Source of the DNA: an uncultured Candidatus Melainabacteria bacterium
GTDB lineage: Bacteria > Cyanobacteriota > Vampirovibrionia > Gastranaerophilales > Gastranaerophilaceae
Assembly (NCBI GenBank): GCA_937898445.1
Contig: CALEJY010000035.1
Span: 1 to 9,076 of the forward strand
Direction: 5' to 3'
Length of the DNA stretch: 9,076 nucleotides
The notes under the pieces were generated by a model. The model saw only the letters and a list, made by a program, of their open reading frames with translations. It did no database searches and had not been told where the DNA came from. Within the stretch, counting starts at the first letter, position 1; every line of letters begins with the position of its first letter. This document shows positions 5,483 to 9,076 of the stretch, piece after piece. Position numbers and translations under genes: made by a program.

Positions 5483-5592
5483 AAGTGTATATCTACTAGT
5501 TTTATGCAAAACTAAGATTCGTACATGCACAAAATGGCTATAACATAGAGTAATAAGAGAGTAGATTACAAAAAAAGAAAGGTGAAAAGATT

Positions 5593-6237
5593 ATGACAAA
5601 ACGTTTTGGCTTCACACTTGCAGAGGTGTTGATTACTTTAGGTATCATCGGGGTAGTTGCCGCTATGACAATGCCAACATTGATGAACCAAACACAAGGT
5701 GCGCAATACAAAACTGCTTACAAAAAAGCACTATCAGCTTTATCTCAAGCAGTAACTTTGAACGTTGCATTGGATGAATGGAACTTTGCTGATGCTGATA
5801 ATGACAAATACAAAATTGAAGAAATGTTGTCAAACAGAATGAATGTTGTAAGAACCGAAACCGGTTGGGATAACGTAAAAGATGCTAAAGGTAAAGATTA
5901 TGCCGTAGCTGGTGGCGGAGAAGAAACTTCTGGCGGAGAAATCGATTTAGGCGATAGCAACATTACATTATTCTTTAATGATGGTATTATGTTCTCATTT
6001 GATCCATCTCAAACAGGTTGTACAGAAGCAGAAGGTGCTGATGCAAATCCATGTTATGGCTTTATTGACGTAAATGGCGTAAAAGCTCCAAACAAACTTA
6101 TCAAATGTGACAATGCAAGCTCATCAGCAACAAGTTGCGAAATCAAAAATCCTACAGACGTATATCCAGTAGTATTCTATGATTCAACTGTTTTACCTTC
6201 TACTGTTGCAGCAAAAGCAGTATTGTATAGCAAATAA
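5593..6237 (+). CDS. Type IV prepilin-like (pseudopilin) protein
   Basis: This 214-residue protein has a class-III (type IV prepilin) signal: a short basic leader MTKRFG cleaved after Gly6, then FTLAEVLITLGIIGVVAAMTMPTL. It has Glu at mature position 5 and a hydrophobic helix (about 7-30) that anchors it in the inner membrane until assembly. The globular part is Cys-containing (143, 154, 172, 182), which would allow two disulfides in an exported protein. It includes a CYGFIDVNGVKAPN segment (154-167) and a DVYPVVFYDS strand near the C-terminus, which I recall as common in prepilin-like proteins of this lineage. No assembly genes (pilB, pilC, pilD) are nearby, so it may be a solitary minor pilin, a secretion pseudopilin or part of a DNA-uptake apparatus. 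The N-terminal class is certain; the function is not. Confidence 0.9.
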   Translation: MTKRFGFTLAEVLITLGIIGVVAAMTMPTLMNQTQGAQYKTAYKKALSALSQAVTLNVALDEWNFADADNDKYKIEEMLSNRMNVVRTETGWDNVKDAKGKDYAVAGGGEETSGGEIDLGDSNITLFFNDGIMFSFDPSQTGCTEAEGADANPCYGFIDVNGVKAPNKLIKCDNASSSATSCEIKNPTDVYPVVFYDSTVLPSTVAAKAVLYSK

Positions 6238-6248
6238 CACAACTAACT

Positions 6249-6298
6249 CCTTCCCTTAATTGAGGGAAGGTAGGGATGGGTGCTTTCCCGTAGGGAAA
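6249..6298. repeat. Dispersed hairpins downstream of the prepilin gene
   Basis: A perfect 8-bp hairpin CCTTCCCT/AGGGAAGG (6249-6270, loop TAATTG) is followed by a GGGTGC segment and a second hairpin TTTCCC-GTA-GGGAAA (6284-6298). The layout resembles the repeat at 4741-4771. It lies in the probable 3' untranslated region. Farther on, AGTTCTTTG (6347-6355) can pair with CAAAGAACT (6380-6388). Confidence 0.6.
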
Positions 6299-6411
6299 AC
6301 ATAAAACCTTGAGGAGAGGTAATACTTCTCAAAAAACTATACACAAAGTTCTTTGTTTAAAGAATAAAAATTAATTAACCAAAGAACTAAAAAAAGATCG
6401 AATCTTTTTGT

Positions 6412-6438
6412 CGGTGGGAGCAATCCCACCGTTTTTTT
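6412..6438 (+). terminator. Intrinsic terminator of the prepilin unit
   Basis: A perfect 8-bp GC-rich stem CGGTGGGA/TCCCACCG with a GCAA tetraloop is followed by seven T. The 175 bp between the prepilin stop and this stem contain only hairpins and no ORF I can support. Confidence 0.92.
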
Positions 6439-6450
6439 ATGCAATTTGCT

Positions 6451-6570
6451 CCACTTATCAACATTTGAAGTATGAATGAATATTGTTACAGGGAGCTACA
6501 TACGTAAGAGCTACTTACCAACATTTGAAGTATGGATGAATATTGTCGCAGAGGGCTACGTGCGTAGCAC
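6451..6570. repeat. Two tandem 60-bp direct repeats
   Basis: Copy 1 (6451-6510) and copy 2 (6511-6570) align without gaps at a period of exactly 60 bp and match at 48 of 60 positions; the core ACATTTGAAGTATG is identical. Copy 2 ends in a perfect GCTACG-TG-CGTAGC hairpin (6555-6568) directly beside the arsR-type stop codon (6572-6574). Copy 1 has a degenerate version of it. I see no good ORF through the repeats. Confidence 0.85.
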
Positions 6571-6571
6571 A

Positions 6572-6922
6572 CTATTCTTTTACGTAGTCTAATGCCATTT
6601 CTAAGATTACTTTTACATGCTCGTCAATCAAGGAATAATAAACATTTTTCCCTTGCTTTTCTGCTTTAACCAATTTTGCAGTACGTAAAATTTTTAACTG
6701 ATGTGATACCGCAGATTTAGTCATATCAAGCAATACTGCCAAATCGTTTACGCACAATTCAGCTTCTTCCAAAGCCCAAAGCAACCTAATTCTTGTACTA
6801 TCTCCCATTACCTTGAAAAAATCCGACAAGTCATAAAGCTCCGTCAAATCAGGCATATCAGGAGAAATTTTTTCAACAATCTCGGGATTTATCGCTTCAC
6901 AATCAGTTTTTCTTATTTCCAT
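6572..6922 (-). CDS. ArsR/SmtB-family metal-sensing repressor (CadC-like)
   Basis: This is a winged-helix repressor that would leave DNA when metal binds, derepressing the neighbouring exporter. From ATG 6922 it is 116 residues. The core runs DLSDFFKVMGDSTRIRLLWAL (31-51), the alpha-3 ELCVNDLA (55-62), the recognition helix TKSAVSHQLKILR (68-80) and the wing KAEKQGKNVYYSLIDEHV. Candidate ligands are Cys8, Cys57 and the alpha-5 set Asp100, His102, Tyr113 and Glu116. SmtB/CadC proteins have His where Tyr113 stands, and CadC has a second Cys where Asn59 stands. An in-frame ATG at 6979 would give 135 residues, but it lies upstream of the gene's own near-consensus promoter, and the homologous CadC-type N-terminus begins about here, so 6922 is preferred. 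The transcript would then be leaderless. It is divergent from the P-type ATPase. Confidence 0.92.
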   Translation of the reverse strand: MEIRKTDCEAINPEIVEKISPDMPDLTELYDLSDFFKVMGDSTRIRLLWALEEAELCVNDLAVLLDMTKSAVSHQLKILRTAKLVKAEKQGKNVYYSLIDEHVKVILEMALDYVKE

Positions 6923-6928
6923 ACTTAT

Positions 6929-6958
6929 ATTATAGTTTAACAATTGTTCAATTGTCAA
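6929..6958 (-). promoter_or_regulatory. Promoter and operator of the arsR-type gene
   Basis: On the minus strand, -35 TTGACA (6953-6958), an 18-bp spacer and -10 TATAAT (6929-6934) are both perfect. The spacer and hexamer edges (6934-6953) hold an operator whose left arm, AATTGAACA, matches that of the ATPase operator except for one base; its right arm is degenerate. The -10 ends 6 nt before the ATG at 6922, so the predicted transcript starts at or beside the start codon. Confidence 0.85.
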
Positions 6959-6986
6959 ACTTTTGTAACAATCCCCCATCTATATA

Positions 6987-7016
6987 TTGACAATTGAATA
7001 GTTGTTCAATTATAAT
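6987..7016 (+). promoter_or_regulatory. Promoter and SmtB/CadC-type operator of the metal ATPase
   Basis: The -35 TTGACA (6987-6992) and -10 TATAAT (7011-7016) are perfect, with an 18-bp spacer. The spacer is filled by a palindrome with 7-bp perfect arms AATTGAA (6992-6998) and TTCAATT (7005-7011) around TAGTTG. This is the TGAAnA..TnTTCA form expected of ArsR/SmtB operators. A repressor bound here would cover both hexamers. Confidence 0.88.
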
Positions 7017-7048
7017 ACTAATAGAAATACATTAATGAGGATGAAACT

Positions 7049-8908
7049 ATGTGCGAACATGAACACAACCACGAAGAAGAAAATGAAAAAGGTGTATCAG
7101 TAAGAATTACGCTTGCTGCTCTAATCTTCATTGTCGCAATTTTACTGCACCCAACGGGGTTAAACAGGTTTTTAATCTACATTTCAGCATACTTAATTGT
7201 CGGTGCTGATATAGTTTTGAAAGCAATAAAAAACATATTTAAAGGCGAAGTTTTTGATGAAAACTTTCTTATGGCAATAGCCACTGTTGGCGCAATTTGT
7301 ATTGGTGAATACCCAGAATCTGTAATGGTTATGCTACTTTACCAGCTAGGCGAAAAATTGCAAGACAACGCAGTTGAAAAATCCAAACAATCAATATCTT
7401 CACTAATGAACATCCGACCGGATTACGCAAACATCGAAATCAATGGCGAATTAATCAAGAAAAAACCAGAAGATGTAAAAATCGGCGACATAATAACAGT
7501 TAAAGCAGGCGAAAAAATTCCGCTAGATGGCGAAATTATTGATGGAGAGGCATCTGTTGACACATCCGCTCTTACAGGTGAAAGCGTTCCTCGCACTGTC
7601 AAAAAAGGTGATAAAGCAGTTAGCGGCTGCATTAACACAAACGGACTTTTGACAATCAAAGTCGAAAAAGAATTTGGGCAATCAACTGTTTCCAAAATCC
7701 TTGAACTCGTTGAACACGCAAGCTCTAAAAAAGCAAAAGCCGAAAACTTTATAACCAAATTTGCAAGATATTACACACCAATCGTAGTTTTTGGCGCAAT
7801 CGCTCTTGCCGCAATTCCTCCACTACTTTTCGGCACACAATTCAATATCTGGTTTCAACGTGCGTTGACCTTCCTTGTAATCTCTTGCCCTTGCGCATTA
7901 GTAATTTCAGTGCCTTTAGGATTTTTTGCAGGAATTGGCGGAGCTTCAAAATCAGGTATCTTAATCAAAGGTGCTTGCTACATTGAAGCACTTTCCAAAC
8001 CTTATGCCGTTGTGTTTGACAAAACAGGAACTTTAACCAAAGGAACATTCAAAGTTACCCAAATCCACCCTGTTGATGGGATTTCCGCTGATAAATTGTT
8101 GAAATACGCAGCATACGCAGAAAACTATTCAACACACCCGATAGCAACATCTTTAAAAGAGGCTTATGGTGAAAATATCAACACATCTTTAATCCAAAAC
8201 GTCGAAGAAATCGCCGGAAATGGTATAAAAGCACAAATCGACAATTCTGAAATTCTTGTCGGAAACGGCAAATTGATGAATAAATTCAATATCAAATATC
8301 TTCCGCAACAAAACGCCGGAACTGTAATATATGTGGCAAAAAACGCTGAATTTATCGGCTCAATCACGATTTCTGACGAATTGAAACCGGATTCCAAAGC
8401 CACAATCCATAACCTTAACAAAAAGCAAATTCAAACGGTAATGTTAACCGGCGACAACTCAATTCCGGCAGAATACACCGCAAAAGAACTAGAAATCCAA
8501 AAAGTTTACTCAGAACTACTTCCGGCACAAAAAGTAAAGAAATTGGAAAAATTGATTTCGACCCAAAAAGATAGCGTAATCTTTGTTGGAGATGGAATTA
8601 ATGATGCGCCTGTTTTGACAAGGGCAGATGTCGGAATTGCAATGGGCGGATTAGGCTCTGATGCAGCGATTGAGGCTGCAGATGTTGTGATAATGAATGA
8701 CAATCCGTCAAAAGTTGTTACAGCAATAAAAATTGCGCAAAAAACAATGCAAATAGTTAAAGAAAACATCATCTTTGCGCTCGGAATAAAAATCTTGTTC
8801 TTAATTTTAGGAGCATTCGGCATAATCACAATGTGGGGCGCAGTTTTTGCCGACGTTGGTGTAACATTGATTGCAGTTCTAAATTCGTTAAGAGCGTTGA
8901 AAGAATAG
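7049..8908 (+). CDS. P1B-type heavy-metal-exporting ATPase (ZntA/CadA-like, Zn/Cd/Pb)
   Basis: This is an inner-membrane ATPase that expels divalent soft metals through a phospho-aspartate cycle. The product is 619 residues, and it has no N-terminal CxxC HMA domain; instead the N-terminus is CEHEHNHEE (2-10), a Cys/His-rich tail that may capture metal. Motifs in order are TGES (176-179, actuator domain), the membrane CPC (280-282), phosphorylation site DKTGT (324-328), the P1B-specific HP dipeptide (363-364), TGDN (467-470) and GDGINDAP (514-521). The last helix carries FADVGVTL with Asp602. CPC plus this DxG pattern is the P1B-2 (Zn/Cd/Pb) signature. Hydrophobic helices lie at about 18-34, 40-57, 71-101, 244-262, 272-294, 573-591 and 593-614. 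The GAGG Shine-Dalgarno is 8 nt before the ATG. It is divergent from, and presumably repressed by, the adjacent ArsR-family protein. The exact metal cannot be fixed from sequence alone. Confidence 0.95.
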   Translation: MCEHEHNHEEENEKGVSVRITLAALIFIVAILLHPTGLNRFLIYISAYLIVGADIVLKAIKNIFKGEVFDENFLMAIATVGAICIGEYPESVMVMLLYQLGEKLQDNAVEKSKQSISSLMNIRPDYANIEINGELIKKKPEDVKIGDIITVKAGEKIPLDGEIIDGEASVDTSALTGESVPRTVKKGDKAVSGCINTNGLLTIKVEKEFGQSTVSKILELVEHASSKKAKAENFITKFARYYTPIVVFGAIALAAIPPLLFGTQFNIWFQRALTFLVISCPCALVISVPLGFFAGIGGASKSGILIKGACYIEALSKPYAVVFDKTGTLTKGTFKVTQIHPVDGISADKLLKYAAYAENYSTHPIATSLKEAYGENINTSLIQNVEEIAGNGIKAQIDNSEILVGNGKLMNKFNIKYLPQQNAGTVIYVAKNAEFIGSITISDELKPDSKATIHNLNKKQIQTVMLTGDNSIPAEYTAKELEIQKVYSELLPAQKVKKLEKLISTQKDSVIFVGDGINDAPVLTRADVGIAMGGLGSDAAIEAADVVIMNDNPSKVVTAIKIAQKTMQIVKENIIFALGIKILFLILGAFGIITMWGAVFADVGVTLIAVLNSLRALKE

Positions 8909-8928
8909 ATACTTTTCAATAACACTAA

Positions 8929-8944
8929 CTAAAAAGCTTTTTAG
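8929..8944. terminator. Short AT-rich palindrome between convergent genes, possible weak bidirectional terminator
   Basis: CTAAAAAGCTTTTTAG is a perfect 16-bp palindrome with T-runs on both strands, placed 20 bp after the ATPase stop and overlapping the stop codon (8941-8943) of the convergent ORF. It has little G/C and almost no loop, so terminator activity is uncertain. Confidence 0.3.
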
Positions 8945-9076
8945 CTCTCATCTTCTCTGTTTCCTGGTTCCCACTCTTCTATACGACCAGCACATGGACA
9001 TTGTTCAGTACACTCGTTAACTTTTGAGCAATCAACTTCTTCAGGATCTTCAGACATGTCTAAACAAGTATTTTTC
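8941..9076 (-). CDS. Cys-rich acidic small protein, probably partial at the 5' end
   Basis: An open frame on the minus strand enters from the right edge and stops at 8941-8943. About 44 C-terminal residues are visible. The frame stays open to the edge, and the only internal ATG (9055-9057, giving 38 residues) lacks a Shine-Dalgarno, so the true start is probably outside the window. It holds five Cys in about 25 residues, in the order C-x11-C-x5-C-x3-C-x1-C, including a CPCAG motif, within a strongly acidic background ending REDES. The spacing suggests metal or Fe-S binding or a small metallothionein-like protein, but I do not recognise a family. It is convergent with the metal ATPase; a role in metal handling is possible by position only. 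Confidence 0.6.
   Translation of the reverse strand, partial: KNTCLDMSEDPEEVDCSKVNECTEQCPCAGRIEEWEPGNREDES

Noticed and set aside
5525..5548. Seven-codon ORF (MHKMAIT) in the prepilin leader
   Set aside because: It has no Shine-Dalgarno, no run of a single amino acid and no downstream terminator, unlike the Cys leader at 2929.
6923..6979. Nineteen-residue N-terminal extension of the ArsR-family protein (start at 6979)
   Set aside because: The extension contains the gene's own perfect -35 and -10 boxes and has no Shine-Dalgarno; the family's usual N-terminus fits the start at 6922.
7423..8925. Minus-strand ORFs of 85-139 codons inside the P-type ATPase
   Set aside because: They are antisense to a gene with every P1B motif intact and have no recognisable features.

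Overview
The window is AT-rich and looks like a chromosomal segment of a Gastranaerophilales-type bacterium (class Vampirovibrionia/Melainabacteria, the non-photosynthetic gut relatives of Cyanobacteria). This placement is an inference. It rests on the type IV prepilin-like N-terminus with its GFTLAEVLITLG core, on the VPFKG motif near the start of an otherwise unrecognised membrane protein, and on base composition. No 16S rRNA or other decisive marker is present.

Left part (1-2792, all minus strand): reading leftwards, mnmA (tRNA 2-thiouridylase), tRNA-Thr(CGT), groES and a groEL cut by the window edge. The groES-groEL gap is filled by an inverted pair of GTGAAAA-type heptamer repeats. The groES leader contains two inverted 21-bp hairpins of a REP-like family.

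Centre (2793-5049): a plus-strand unit begins with a strong promoter, then an 18-codon leader ORF with four consecutive Cys codons, then an intrinsic terminator ending 12 nt before the start of a 509-residue membrane protein of unknown function. Competing pairings between the Cys codons, the leader stop region and the terminator arm form a textbook attenuator, apparently tuned to Cys-tRNA. This is the most notable observation. Downstream lies a gene-free stretch of about 400 bp with terminal inverted repeats, packed with palindromes.

Right part (5050-9076): a small XRE-type repressor gene (minus) sits divergent to a prepilin/pseudopilin gene (plus). The prepilin gene ends in a clear terminator followed by two 60-bp tandem repeats. 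Next is a metal-resistance module: an ArsR/SmtB-family repressor (minus) divergent from a P1B-type Zn/Cd/Pb-exporting ATPase (plus). Each is driven by a near-consensus promoter with an SmtB/CadC-like operator in its 18-bp spacer, and the repressor appears to be translated from a leaderless mRNA. The window ends inside a convergent Cys-rich small or partial ORF.
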